Assembly (NCBI GenBank): GCA_030248135.1
Contig: JASANC010000375.1
Location: 1-64,000 of the forward strand
DNA from: Theristus sp. LFF4_11
Taxonomy: Eukaryota; Nematoda; Chromadorea; Monhysterida; Xyalidae
Length of the DNA stretch: 64,000 nucleotides
Reading direction: 5' to 3'
Below the pieces are notes generated by a model that was not told the origin of the DNA, made no database searches, and saw nothing but the letters and a program-made list of their open reading frames with translations. A program made the position numbers and the translations under genes. Shown here piece after piece: positions 48,001 through 61,900 of this stretch (position 1 is its first letter; every line of letters starts with the position of its first letter).

Positions 48001-51000
48001 CCAAACAACGCTGCACTGTAACAAAATGGACGCACCATGCAACTTTGGTGCTGCTGCATACAGTGCACGCGCGACACATGCTCGCTCGCATAATCGAAAG
48101 AATCCAGTTTTGTTTTTCAAAAAAACACGCCCGTATTGTTGCTCATGGATGCGCCACTGTTGCGACGTTGCTTGCCATTCTTCAAATTACTCTGCAACCT
48201 GCATTGTCTCGTATACTTTGACCGTTCTTACGTCCAAAACGCACACTTATGGTCATTCGCGTCATACACGGAATCTTCGTTGTAATCAAACCTTTACGGA
48301 GGCTCTATGAATAAGCTATGAGTTCAATTGTTCTCATGGCGTATCAAACCATCCACACATCAATATTCAGAGACTTTTTGTTGATGAACTTTCGACAGAA
48401 CTATTTCGCAGTCACAAAAAACGGAACACATCGTAAAAACAAAACGTGTTTCTCATAATGCATGACGCTACACACATGAACGTTTCTCAGCTCAAAACAG
48501 AGCTGTAATATCGATTGAGCTAAACTGCTGGAGAAACAATAACAATAGGTGCATTGTACAAACAAGCACCAGTAATACTATTAGCTACGCTATATACTAA
48601 ATTCAATCTAATAAAGTTACGTACGTTGTGTTTGCATCAATCAGACGCAACAACTGCATGCATGTGTGCAATTTACAGACAAATTTCAAACAATGAAACA
48701 ATTAACGGCATAACCAACAGGACCAGGTGTTGTGTTCACTGTAGAACTTCGTTTTGTCCATGCTATTCAATCCAATGGTGTTTTTTTACACTTACTCAGC
48801 TTTCTCATCAGGATCCGACGTAACATTCTCAATCTCTTGATTGTCTTTGGCGGCAAGGCGAATCATATTTAAAAAAATGTCGCAGTTGCGCGCCCGTTAT
48901 AACAATTTTACGCTTTGTGAATCACGCTCTTTTTTGTCTATTACCATTTCCACCTCAAAACCGCCGATTCAGTGAACCATTCATGGATTCCATGATGATC
49001 ATTTCAACTAACGAACTGGCACAGTTTTGTTCTTTTTCGGTTGAGTTCCATAGCGCGCCGCGTTAATCAGTAAGATAATGATCACCAATAAATGCGCACA
49101 TCAAAAGCGTGCTTGCAGAGTCATACGCTGCATCCAATCCGCACGGAATAGTATCTAGATACATGGAAACCGACATCATTGTAGTTGTCCGTTCTGCATT
49201 CGACGCAATGTATACAGTCGGTTTGTTACAAAACATGAGCGAACATTTTTCGGTATTTTTCCTTTTCTCATATATTATCTATTGCACAGAGAAACTAAAC
49301 ATGCAGTACAATTGAGCAATGGAGCGCGCTGTGTCGTGTGCCTGAAAAGCAGCAGCCGTCAGCATCGTGTTGCATCAAAAGACGACCTTGATAGCAATCG
49401 CTTTGGGTAATCGACTCACGAATCGCACTCTCTCCACCGGCCGCACTACACACAATACTGCTCATTATTACGATCTGACTAAATCAACCTACCTGACTGC
49501 TATTCTAATTCTTTCTGTCTAACTTCTATTCTGCGGTTACAATTAAACGTTCCGAAACACAACGCAGACGCAGTATATCAAGGTAAACTATATCATCAAG
49601 TTTGTGTTTGATTATGCATTCCAATACTCTTGGATAACGTCATCGCAAGTTGTATAAAAACTACTATGCACACCTTACAAAGTTTCATTTTGGGTGAACA
49701 GTGGACACAACGGGTCAAGGCAAACAATATACGAGCACGCACAATTCTCATTATACGCACTGTGAAAAGTGAAGCTTTACAGTTTTATCTTAGTTAGTGC
49801 ATTTCCTATTTTGGGAGCAATAGCTGTCAGACGGCTATGATATCAAATAAACAGTGTCTGACTTTCACTTATAACTGATATTGAGACCATTAAAATGAGG
49901 CTCAAGATCATACGATCGAGATAACAAATACCTCGTTTAGAATGGGTTTGTTTTTATGTCGACGTTAGTCACTGTTGCCGGCTACTGTATTTGTTGTATT
50001 GGTTGATTGTCTGTTGACTCCATGGTGTCGCCATAGATTGACATGATATTGTCTCTGTGGTGGCTTGGGCTACAATTCATAGTCCTCCACTGATTGTAAT
50101 CATTTATTCGTCGTGCAAACGTGAAGCGTTTAAACGAGTCATAAACAGCAACTTTGTAGCTTTTTGTTGTGACCTTACAGACTGTAAATTCGCCAAGATT
50201 CAATCAGTTTGGACTGCAAACTCTGTAATTCTTGTGATTAATTTAACAACAAGCAGTGCACAGAGCCAGTGTTTCATTGCCAAAATTCGTTTTTAGCACA
50301 CTCGTATGCCGTAAACCGATTGTCTTGCAATCATGCCACAGTAGTCGTCTCGCCTTTTTTATGCAACAAAAATTCCAATGCTCATTAAAAAATTCATTCT
50401 TTTAACAACGCCCGCGTCGCAATAGATGCACTACAGTACACAACAAGGTTGAATACCTTAACCAGTTTGTTAGTAGCCACTCTTTTGTCACAATCACCAA
50501 AACTGTTGCTTCTCAACGAACGACTCTCATGACCCATACCATCCATACACCTCACACGGGTTAGTTTCTCCTTTTTCACCAAAAAAGAGAATGTTTGTTG
50601 TTTGTTGCGCCGTCGCCGTGTGTGTGTGTCGTACAGTCTGAAAAGTCAGTTTGTTCTGAAGTTTATGTGGCGGTTTGTGTCACGTGTGGCAAAAACAGCA
50701 TCAGCAAAACGGCATTGTGGCGGCGCACTGAACATGTGCACGTTTTTTGCGTGTGCTTGAAGACGCGCAAAGTCACGGCCACAAAATGAAATGAATCAGT
50801 GGTGGTTGCTGTAGTCGCCGAGGCACACAAGGTGGCGATATGGTGATTGTTGATTTGTTAATGCTCTTCTTGCTGTTGTTGTTCTTTGAAACAATATTGC
50901 ATGCACATGCGACTGGAATTTTCGTCATTTTTATTAATTTCACCCCACGTGTCTCGTCGTTGTGCTTTTGCTTGTTGCACACGAGATGGTGTCCCGCAGA

Positions 51001-52651
51001 CAAGAACAACTGCACCACGACGAATAAATTCTTTGCTGGAAAAAATAACAGTTTCAGTCAGTTGTTAAACTGTCACTGTCTCGACTGTTTTATAATATGA
51101 ACTATTCTTCTGCACATGACGCTTTTTCTGACAAAAACAGTGAAAGCCTTTTGCACTTGCATGGCCATTGTCCTTGACGTGCTATTACCACTGGTGGCAG
51201 GGACAAACGCGCGCCGCACCGCAAACTGTATTCACATTCGTTTGTGCAGATTCTTGTTGTCAATCGCGGCTGCTCCTTGATTTCAGCATTTTTTGTGTAA
51301 TTTATAATTGAAGAATCGGTTTTATTCAAATGACCGCGCGCGTCTCTTTTCTTGTGAAAGCTACGGTGAGCACTTGCATTGTAACCTGTCGGCTTGCATC
51401 AACGGCCAGCTTTATTAACGTAAAAAACATCAACAGAAGTTTTATTATTCTAATTTATTACTCTCCTTCACCTTCAAAGGTCGTAATTGATCTGAGCGTA
51501 ACGATCACCACTCAAACAAAACAAAAGCCGAAAGCTGAAAACAATGAAGTGCTGGCTCAACACTAGCTGCCACTTGCAGTATCACACGAATGATGTGTTA
51601 GCAGACAGTGCGAAATACAATCATGTATTTTACTGTTGTGTGCTTTGTTTTCGAGAGAGTCGCAGATTATATGCCACTGACAAGCTGTGCACATACACTA
51701 CGACTTGCACAACAACAAACGCGCTCATATGACGCTGAGCGTGTGTGCACTGGCGCAAGCTCGCACCATAATAGACATTGTTGTTGTTTTGTTTGAGCGT
51801 CCATTGTTCACGAAGAGAACTGCAGACAGCTAACCAGCGAGCGTCGAGCTCTGTGTTCCCGAGCGTGCGGTGCATGTACACTGTTGTTATCGTATATCTA
51901 TCTGTGTGTCTGTCTGCTTTTGAAACGCTGCTAGTCCATCCCAGCTCCCAATAAGCCTGAAGACAGCAAACGTCTGTGTTTGTTCGTTCTCGTCATTGTC
52001 GTTGTTTTTCAAGCTCCATTGTGTCCAGCAACCGACTGACGACTCAAGCTATACGTTCTATTTATTTCTATTCATTATTTTCAAGTCTGGCTGCTCTATT
52101 CTTTTCATCTGTCTATCCAACTGCGTATATCAGATGTATCACTGCTTTTTTATTGATCACATTTTATTGTTGTTGTTGTTCTTACCTAAGTAGTTGTAAC
52201 TAGTGCCAATGCTGTGGAATGTGATGATACACACGTGGTGATCGCTTTGAATCCATCCCCAAAACGGTTTGTTTTCCTCATCCATGCCTCACACCATACA
52301 CTTCACTGCGGTGAAGAACTTAAAGCTACATTGTATGTTCTGAAGCTTATCTAAACACAGAACAAGCCAACTGCATGAACACAAAAATAACAATTGTCGG
52401 GGACACGACTACCGGTGTAGCTACAAGAAAGAGTTGACCTTGCTTATGTGGCAAGCACAGTAGTACCCATAACAACAAATAACCGATACCCAAATTAACA
52501 AAACATGGAGGTAGATACTAGAATTACAGTAGCCGATTGATTGCGACAGGTACGATTCGAAGAGTTAGAACAGATTACAGCTGCAAGAGTCAACCTTTAA
52601 ACACAGCACAACAGGTCATCCTGTGAACGACACACAATCCGACAGTACAAT
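39081..52651. other. Gene-poor region, no convincing coding sequence
   Basis: All open frames are short and lack domain signatures or consistent splice phases. Simple repeats are scattered, for example AAT repeats near 42925, CAGTCAGT units near 47230, (AC)n near 47885 and (GT)n near 50615. It may be intergenic sequence, a long intron or a regulatory region; the sequence alone does not decide. Confidence 0.5.
41166..41183. repeat. Alternating purine-pyrimidine palindrome
   Basis: CGCGTGCGCGCGCACGCG is a perfect 18-base palindrome of alternating GC/GT steps, a sequence type that can form Z-DNA or a cruciform. Confidence 0.7.
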
Positions 52652-52972
52652 ATGCAACAAATATTATTATTAAAAAGAATACCCATTATTCTGATTGGTT
52701 CGTTTATTATTCATGTTGTTCTTTGCAATCGACAGCTTCTCGAACCTACGGATAGATCTTCAAACATGCATAGGGACGTAGTTTCCGCGTTAGTTGCTAT
52801 TTTCAATAATAACAACAACCAGTGCACAGTGGCTAGCATTGATTACATTGCTTGTTATCTCGGTTTGCCTGTTTCATGTCATGCAAACGCAGACAACCAT
52901 ACTCGTTTGCTTGTTCCATTATCTTATGACATATCAATTCAAGAATCGTTTTCACTCAGGAATAATATTTGA
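52652..52972 (+). CDS. Doubtful small ORF with signal-peptide-like start
   Basis: A 106-codon ATG-initiated frame begins with a basic and hydrophobic stretch (MQQILLLKRIPIILIGSFII) ending in HVVLC, a plausible signal peptide, followed by about 80 polar residues with a poly-Asn run and three further Cys. No family recognised. No splice or expression support; it may be chance in AT-rich DNA. Confidence 0.2.
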   Translation: MQQILLLKRIPIILIGSFIIHVVLCNRQLLEPTDRSSNMHRDVVSALVAIFNNNNNQCTVASIDYIACYLGLPVSCHANADNHTRLLVPLSYDISIQESFSLRNNI

Positions 52973-55900
52973 CAAGCAGAGATCGTGATATCGCGTGCCG
53001 TTCATTCATTACTGCTACACACACAAACACTGATTCAACGCCCCAGCAAACAATACACTCCACCACAAACATAAACACATTGCAATAACAGTTGAAATAT
53101 TAGTTGGCAGTTTGCAGTTACTGGCCACATTGTTACATATTGCGCTTGCACACCTTGGTTCCAGTTTGCATGTTGCCAACAGATTTTTATGTCACGTAAC
53201 ATGTATTTGGCAGAACTGCTGAAGCTGACACCTCTTTGGCTGCCTTGTTTGCAGTGCTGCGATTTTCAAAGCTCCTCAAAGCACAACATGGATGACTGAA
53301 CAATGAGGCTTTCCAACAGTGACTCATGAACACACACAACAATCACCAGTGTTTCGTGAGAGCAAAGTTTCTATGTAGATCATCTGTTAAGCGAAAATAG
53401 CCACGCAGAATCAGCTAACAGCCCGTCAACCACAGACAATGCTTGTGTTGCTTTGTTTGTGCGCTTAATTCTCACTGTTTTGAAATTTTATTGTGCGTTG
53501 CAGAGAATGATAATTAGCCCGCTAATATCGCGTCGCAAATAGTAGGACTGAGATTTATGATTAAAAGACAATCGCTGGCCTTAGTTATATCAAGCGTGTG
53601 CATACATAGGTTGTTGCTAATAATTACCACACATCATTATCAGCATTCTCTGTGTGATGTTTGTTCGTCTGAGAAGCATTGTTACTGTCAGCGGTTGGCT
53701 AATGGACAACAACAGATGCTTTATCCACAACAGCATAAGTCACCATAATGATCGTACAGTGCTTGTATACACAGCCACCGATAGGATAATGGCTCATTAC
53801 CGGTATTGCTGGTATTGTAGCTAGCAGCGCGTGCAATGCAACCAAAGCTTTCATCTGGTTATCATTTTCAATAGCTAGCTACATGCATGAATCAGCCGCA
53901 CTCACAGAACGCACGGTTTTGTTTTCGCCGTCCTTCCGTTGTTATTTCAAAAACAATGCACTCCTGCTGTGAAATGCTTTTAGTCTCTCCTGAATCAAAA
54001 TGAGAATAGAAACGGTTAACTGGAGTTAATGGCAGTTTGTCACTGCGAATCGCAGAATTTCGACTGAAACAATCAACATGCTTGTTTGTAACCTCTATCG
54101 CCATCAATTTCAGTCGCTTTTTGGTTACTGTCAGATTTTATTGAGAACGAAGCAAACAACAAAATAATAGCAGGGCGAACGAAAGTTCAAAATCTGCATA
54201 TTGAATCTGAATGGTCTTCAATGGTCTTCATGCGCCGATAACAATTGCTTAATAGCATACGTCCGGTTTGCAAGCGTGTTGTCTGCGTGCACACACAATA
54301 AATCGTGTTATTGTATTTGCATGAGACTGAACTTCTGCGATAGTCGTGTGCTCTCTCCACGTAGTTCCGGCCGGCCGGCGCGCGGTCAATACGCTTTATC
54401 TGTAATAATGGTTCACTAAATGGAAATGCTTGCGCTTGTTTTGTTCCATGCAAGCTAACACGGTCACAAGAGCGCAAAGTGCTTTCCGTCGACTCCGACT
54501 GTTTGTGTGTGTGTGACAAGCAATCACCGGAGATAAAGGGCTTTGTTTATTCAAATGTATGTGTAAAATAGGTGGCACTTTTTAGTATACGGCAGCCAGC
54601 AACAGACCTCTGAATGCGACTGACTGAATTGAAATCATATTTCATAATAAAATTGGAGCGACAGAGCAGCGGCTAGGCCACAGTTGCATTCAGAATGTAA
54701 GCGCCTGCCAATGGCCATATGCTGGTCACGCCGTTGTTTCTGCTAAACGTGCGTGATAATGGATACTTTGTTGCGCGTCACTTTCGATCAGGACTGCCGT
54801 ACATTTGCCAGGTCTAAAGACGGCCAGTTGCCTCGTACAAACATCAATGGTTTGCATAATTCTATATATCTCTTTAGATCTTTGTCTTATTCGCACGTAA
54901 TCTTTTGAAACGCGGTCACTCTCACTTGCAATACGCATCAAACTGCGTAGAACACGTGTGATTCGGCACACACTGGTGCGCTTGCACACAAAGCTAATGC
55001 ACGTCGCTGACATATACACACACACACGTGCACATACAAGGGTATGCGGCTGCGGCTGCGGCTGCGGCACACACGATATGCATGCTCATGCATTTTTAAA
55101 ATTCAATCATTTGGAAACCTTTTGTGCCAAGCGAGCGCACAGAGAACACGAGCAGAAGAAGGCTCTTTGCTGTTTGTTTGTGTGCCGTTTGTTGTTTGTC
55201 CGTGCGCATTGTGCACGTGACGTGTGCCCTCTGAAGGCTTGCGCCTGCGCATTCTTGTGTTCACCGCTTGTTCGGCTGTCTCCAGATTCAAGCGTTGCTC
55301 GTCCATTATCGTCAGCCATGCACCCATTTGATTGAACCTCTGTCCGTGTGCCTGCGTGCCTGTTCATTTCGATCATTGCGCATGTCTTTTGTTCATTTCA
55401 TACGGGACGCGATGAAAGATTGTCAAACCAAATTCGGCAGCACCATCACATTCGTACGATCTGCCTTGTTCGCTTGGTTTGTTATCCCAATAAGTTTTTT
55501 ATACTTTATCGGTGATGTGGTTTTTTGGTCATTCAAGACAACACAATGCACTCTAAAGCCAGCGACAATCGTTTGCGCTTGAACTTCACTGCTTGTTTCT
55601 CATTTTGTTCAGAAAGGGTAGACTTTGATGCTTTCTCACTTGTCATACTACCTCTAGCTACCGTATGTAATGACACCGTTTTGATCAGCGCATTCGGTTA
55701 GATAACAGCAATACAATTGCAGTAGTTGCGCAACAAACTTATGAAATCTGATTGACGCCACACGTTTCCTGTTTCTTGCGCATTTTTGATTATACAGCCG
55801 AGTTATTTTGAAACACAACTGAAGAACAAAGCAAAATGCGCCACAGTGTAACATTGAACTTGTTACGCATACAGCTGGGGAATCACGACGTTCGTTTTGG

Positions 55901-58900
55901 TGTTTTATGACAAAATGCACAAGGCATCAAAATTGTGGAAAACGACAAAAACTTAGCTATAGGTTAGAAACTCAGCCACAGAGCAACGGATAAAAATGCT
56001 GATCTAACCTTTCGATGGAATTCGTTTTTCCGAATCACACATACACCAGAACGTTGGTGTTGTGTCTTGCTTGGCGCATTTTTTATCCAGGAAGAATGCA
56101 TAATGCGCGATCGGCTGACAGTCCGCCGAATATTCTTATACTTTTATTATCATCGTTAGGTGGTTGTTGATGCCCGTTGTTGTTATGATTAACGGTTTAA
56201 GTAAACATAGTAAAAGTCTTTGTATGCAGTGTCTTGTAGCTTCAATAAAGGTTGTTCGACGTAGTTTGTTGTCTCCAGAAGAAGTGATACAACGGTTCGC
56301 ACATGTGGCAACTATCTTTGTGGTTTATTACGAGTTTCACGTTTTTTTCAAAAAAATCTTGTTTATTGTTACACTTGTCTTCTCACCCTCTAGCATTCAC
56401 AGCAGTAGTTCAGGGAAACTATTGAATCTGGTTACAATTGGTGTCCTCCAAACAGTAGCAACCAACAAACTCAGCTGAATGTGCAACGCTTCCAAGCATC
56501 CATTTTTGGAACCTACTTGTTTCATACCAATTCTGTCAAACAGACATCTAATCACTAACGAAGCGTGTATGACAGTATTGTTTGTGACAACCAACTCGCA
56601 CTGAAAATATACAACGCTGCTTTCTTCCCTGTGTAATCTTCAATCCTACATGTGCTGAGAATATTATATTCTCTCAGAAATTGCATGTACTAATGTAGAA
56701 AGTATGAAATTCGGCACCGAAAACGCGCGCGCGTGTCTGTTCACGACGGGGTATTTGCTGATACGATGCTTTCAAGCAAAGCGCGCACGCTACGGGAGGT
56801 GTGTGCCCAGTGCAAAGGCATCAAAGAATAAGAGGCAGCCGCAAGAATGGCCATTTTGTGCTGCATGTAATGGAATTTTTATTGAGGATTGTCTTTGAGG
56901 TCTTGTGTCTTGTTCGTTTGCATGCGGCGCACAATAATGCAAAGCGGGCACTATGCACCGCTCACTGGAATAATACAGCAATGCGTGGGCTTTCAGCTTG
57001 GCGTGTAATGTGTGTTTATTGAAACTGACAACTGATAGCTCGCATTCAATAATAGAGCTAGGTCGAAGATTCTGTGGCTGTGGCCATCAAAGACTTGCAC
57101 CATAAAAACTAAGTCCTGGCTTGAATGTTTGCTGGCAATAGTACGTACCAATTGTAATGCTTTCTTCTCCATTTCCTCCCATATATCTCGCTCGGCCAGT
57201 GCAATACAGGCTTTGTCGCCTTGTGCCCAGCGATTAAAATGGCTTCCTTTCTTCGTGTTGCTTTATTATGGGATACGGTATTTCTGCGATTGTTTGTCGT
57301 ATCATCATCCACTTCGATCATATTCCGTGTTTAAAAGTTTGGTCAACACCAACAGTTTCGAGTTACGAGGATTCGAGTTGGCAATTTTAGAAGCAACAAT
57401 AACTGTATCATTCTCCGTTAGTTTATAGCATACTCCAATACTAATTTATCAATCGATTCAAAAGTGTAACGAATCGCTAGTTGGGCCATACAAAATATAA
57501 AATCAACAAAGGTTCAACAGATTAGTTCTGTTCATCAGGTGATGGTGATGGCGGTAAAAATGCTATTTGTCATTTTGTATTATAACGTTTGAATCCAACC
57601 TATCTTTGTATCTGTATCACCAAATCTGCATCAGCTAACGTACTGATCAGCGAACTGTTTACAACAAGCGACGCGGCTTGCCATATAGCGCAAAAGAACT
57701 GTTTGTAAAGCAGCGCAATTTCAAGGTGAAAAATAATTGACCATTATTATATATTACAGTTAGGGCGTAGGTCGGTTACGGTATGCAGTAACAATTTCTA
57801 TACGCATCACTAATATTTTTTACAATCAACTGATAGATAAGTACGCACTTCGTAACAGTTGACAACAACAGTAAAACAGTAAACCGACACTAGAAAAGAG
57901 ATCACACACACATACAAACTGCACAACATCATGAATCATGGGTCGATGATGTTGCCGCCACGGCTTACCTCCATTATCTACTCGTTTTGTAACAGACCAT
58001 TTTTGCGGTCAAACATAAAGACACCCATTAATCAGGCTCGTTTTTTTCAAACAGGTTGTCCTATCAACTGTTATGCTGCATTGACTCTGATGCCAACACC
58101 AACTACACACGCATTTTATTCGTTGGTCTTCACTTATTCGGTCAACTCTTTTCTTCTTTAAAAGTCTCAAATAAAAGAATAGTCGTTTGATTTTTTCTGT
58201 TTTACGTTCATTGTCACCAGATGTGCTGAGTCTGAGCGCAACTTGCATCAACATGTGTGCAAAGCACAATTGAACGGAACTACAAGCGTATCCTTGCCGT
58301 GCCCCTTTGTATTTTTTTACTTTAGTGTTTTTTTCGGTCGAATAATGAAAATTTTACAGCAAGCGCAGTTCCATCCAGCCGGTCAGCGGCATCGCGCACA
58401 ATGCTTGTTCACATAATACAACAAGCGGTATTCAGAAGAAAACAAAGATACAAAGAAAACCGGCTGTCTACCAAAGCACGCATTCAGTTTTGCTAAAGTA
58501 GCCACAAACGTTGCTGAGAGCATGAATCGACTGAATAGCTCGAGAATCACAATAGGAGACACGTCTTGGCACCGACAGACGGCATTGCGCTGCGCATCAT
58601 TGTATCTGAAACTGGCAGCTGATTTCGATAGCATTCATGCTCTAATCCAATTGTCACCAACACGTCATTTCAGCAGTCATACGACCTAAACATTGTTTTG
58701 GCCGCAAAAAGACACAGACCAATGCACACCACTTTTTGAAAGTCTGCATTATCAAGCGCATTAGTCAGTAATGATCACTCACTTCTTTAGTACTTTACCT
58801 CACGACCGGTATATTGTAGCATTGCAACGTAGCACACACAGTCCCAATGTTTGTGGTGTGTCGTCACGCTGGCGCATACAGTCCTGAGACAAGCGGCTAC

Positions 58901-61900
58901 TGCTGAGCATGATTTCACTGAACCAAGCGACAATCATGATCACTCAGACGCACCAGCCAAACAATGCCACTCGTCATCAAACGCAAGTGCAAGTATGCTC
59001 GTGTTATGTTTGTTGTTATGATTATATGTTGCAACGACATCCCCTGCACCGTATAACTTACCATCTGACTATCTTTTTCGCTCTCGCTTTTTCTCTCTTG
59101 TTTGCTGTTGCCCTTTTCTCGGTTATTGTGTCTGCGCCTGCTGTTCAAGAGTTTAGCGGACTCTTGCCAGAAAAAACTGTATACAACACGCACTGTCAGT
59201 TGAAGCCAGTTTCTCTCTTCTTGTGCCTGTTTGTGTCATGAGCGCGGTTTTTTGGCGCATTATTTTCATCATCATCATCGTCACCATGACCAGCACATAC
59301 AGTTACACTGCCATTATTAGCATTGTCCCAGCGCAATCGTTGCAGCAAGCCGCACGCTGTGTCGCAGCGTTCGCATTGTTCATGTTTATAACGGGCTGGT
59401 TCTCTTTATGTGGCAAGCGAACAAAACAAGCGTGCAAGAGAATGAGAAGCAGCATAGTTGCGCTCATGATTCTGCGCCGTTGTTGGTTGACGCAGTTCAT
59501 CGGCTTCAGCCTGAATTTTTTTTAATAAAAAGGATGCCAAATAAGGCGAGCCCATTCTGCTCTTGTTCTGCACACAGATCGACGACATGACAATTTAGAT
59601 TGTGAAATGCGATGATGCTGTTGTTGTTTTTGTTGTCTCGGTTTTTATTGTGCGCCCATGACTTCTGTACGTTTGAGTTCAGCAGCAGTCTCTCTTGGAA
59701 CAACAACATTTGATGAGCCATTATTGCAGCGCTTGTACATGGTGCGCTGGGCTTGTCAAACATTGGCTGACAGCACACCGAAACCGTATCAGCTTGCGTA
59801 TTCAATAACATGCATCCTTGATAGCACTATGATGCAGTAGGTGTGTGTGTGTGTGTGCAGCTCCGGCTCACTTCACATTTATTGTCATTATTATATTGGC
59901 CATTTTCTTCTTGGCCAGCGTGTGCTCATTTCATATTGTTACGAATAACAAAAGTAGACAATTGTGTTTCGACGCCACTGTCTCTCTGTCAACTAGAATA
60001 TTGCTAAAATGAAAATAGAATGTCGCACATATAACGTTCCAGTCAGTATCACAACAGCCAACAAAATGAACTATTCTACGGAGACACAGTGACAGTATAA
60101 TAATGCAGCATTGTATAGGAGGTATACCTTATGGGTTCCGCGAAAGAGCGGATAACAATCGTGAAAAATTGTCGCATAAATTGCATATGACGACAGTAGA
60201 CTAGAGTGTAGCATTGTTGTCGCGTGCGTTCTTGATATCGGGCGCGATGATATACACAAAGCTTGACGCAGCAGTGATTATAGCCATAAGGAAAGCGTCG
60301 TTCGCATATGATGTAGCTCACAATGACTGAGCACTATCGGACACTTTCGCCATATACCAAACCCAACATCCTTCGCATTGCCATTAATCAACATCAACGA
60401 CCACGGACGACGACAGTATTCCATGTAACCGCATAGATGCCGACTCTTGAATGCACACCTAAAGCACAATTTGAGGTGTACATGCGACTCACAATGCTCC
60501 AATGAAAACCACAGGCAAGCAATCGAAGCCGTCGGTAGCTGCTCTAACATCATTTATAATGAATAGCCATGTAATGATCCCTGGCGGATCCGGGTGTCGC
60601 TCCGTAAAACTAGCTTTCCTAGCTTAAAGCCGTGTATTCAAGATTTGCATACGGCTAACCACAACAATGGAGAAATCGGTCAATAAAATGAGTGGCTGCG
60701 CATGGAATTGGGATGCGAGCAGAAATCTCAGCTGCTGGAACTGTTGGTTGGCATGACAGGCGACTATCTCCTCCGCCTAACTACGAATCTAAAATGCTGT
60801 CGGATCGTTAAAAAATATAAACGGTTACAGCTCAGCTTCTCACATGCGATCCATCTAAGACGTGGCATCGAAAGGACAATGCTATATGTAGCATCATGGA
60901 AATGTAACACACAATGCTTGGATAATCTCGAATCGAGACAACCGGGTGTCCCACAATAATAATCAACAAACCCGTCGTCAAACGGCACAGATAATGATAA
61001 TAATGAATGATGATGGCGATAATTTGATATCGCTAAGAAGAACAGCGTAGTACATGTACGGTACATGTAGCCATGTTCCATCCATGTGCACAATGGTGCA
61101 ATATAAAACCGCAGACATGTAATTCGCGCTCTCTTGTTCTCTTCTGAGTCGTCGCATTGCTAACATTTTTATGCGTCATCTGTCTTGTTCTCTTGCGATT
61201 GTCGTTGATTTCTTGACTGAGAGTGCTTAGATTTTCGATGCTTTGATTTCTTGAGAGTCTTTATTCGATTGCACTACACACACATATGACCGCTAGATTG
61301 CCAAAAATTGGCACACCAACCCGTTATTATTACTGCTATTTTGTTGCAAACGTGGCTGCGGGTGGTCAGTGTTGACAGTCTTCTTAGTCATCGCCTAACA
61401 TGGTTCTTATCGTATCTAGATACAACGACCATTTTTTCATCGCACTAATGAACCGGCACTTTGTGGAGCACATTCAAAACCACTCACAATCGCCTCGTTC
61501 TAAAATTTTCCCTTTTCAATTTTTCAAACCTAAATTTTTGCTTCGTTTAACAGTAAAGGCTAGAATTGTAACTACAATGTACGCACGGCACGCACAGTTG
61601 TAATACTTATCAGCACTTTCAAAGAGGGCAATAAAGTTTGTAATCAGCCAATGTAAGTTGTTCTGAATTTCGCGTTGCTTCATTAGTGTGTTCCGGCAGT
61701 ATGTTGAGCGGCTTTAATTTTGCTTTGTTTTCTTGATAAGCAACAGCTCTGGTATAGATACGATTATTGTGCTCTCGCGTGTTTTATTGTCCTATCCATT
61801 AATAACAGCGAGATAATATAAAAAGGAAAGAACAAAAACCAGCTGATTCGCCCCATGAAGTTCCCGGTTGGCGTCGATTTCAGAACACGATAAGACTGTA

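Noticed and set aside
47792..48310. 172-codon plus-strand ORF
   Set aside because: Includes translated CA repeat, is rich in His/Thr/Cys without pattern, and overlaps other chance frames.
59223..59525. Hydrophobic ORF resembling a small membrane protein
   Set aside because: Hydrophobicity follows from T-rich sequence; no conserved motif.
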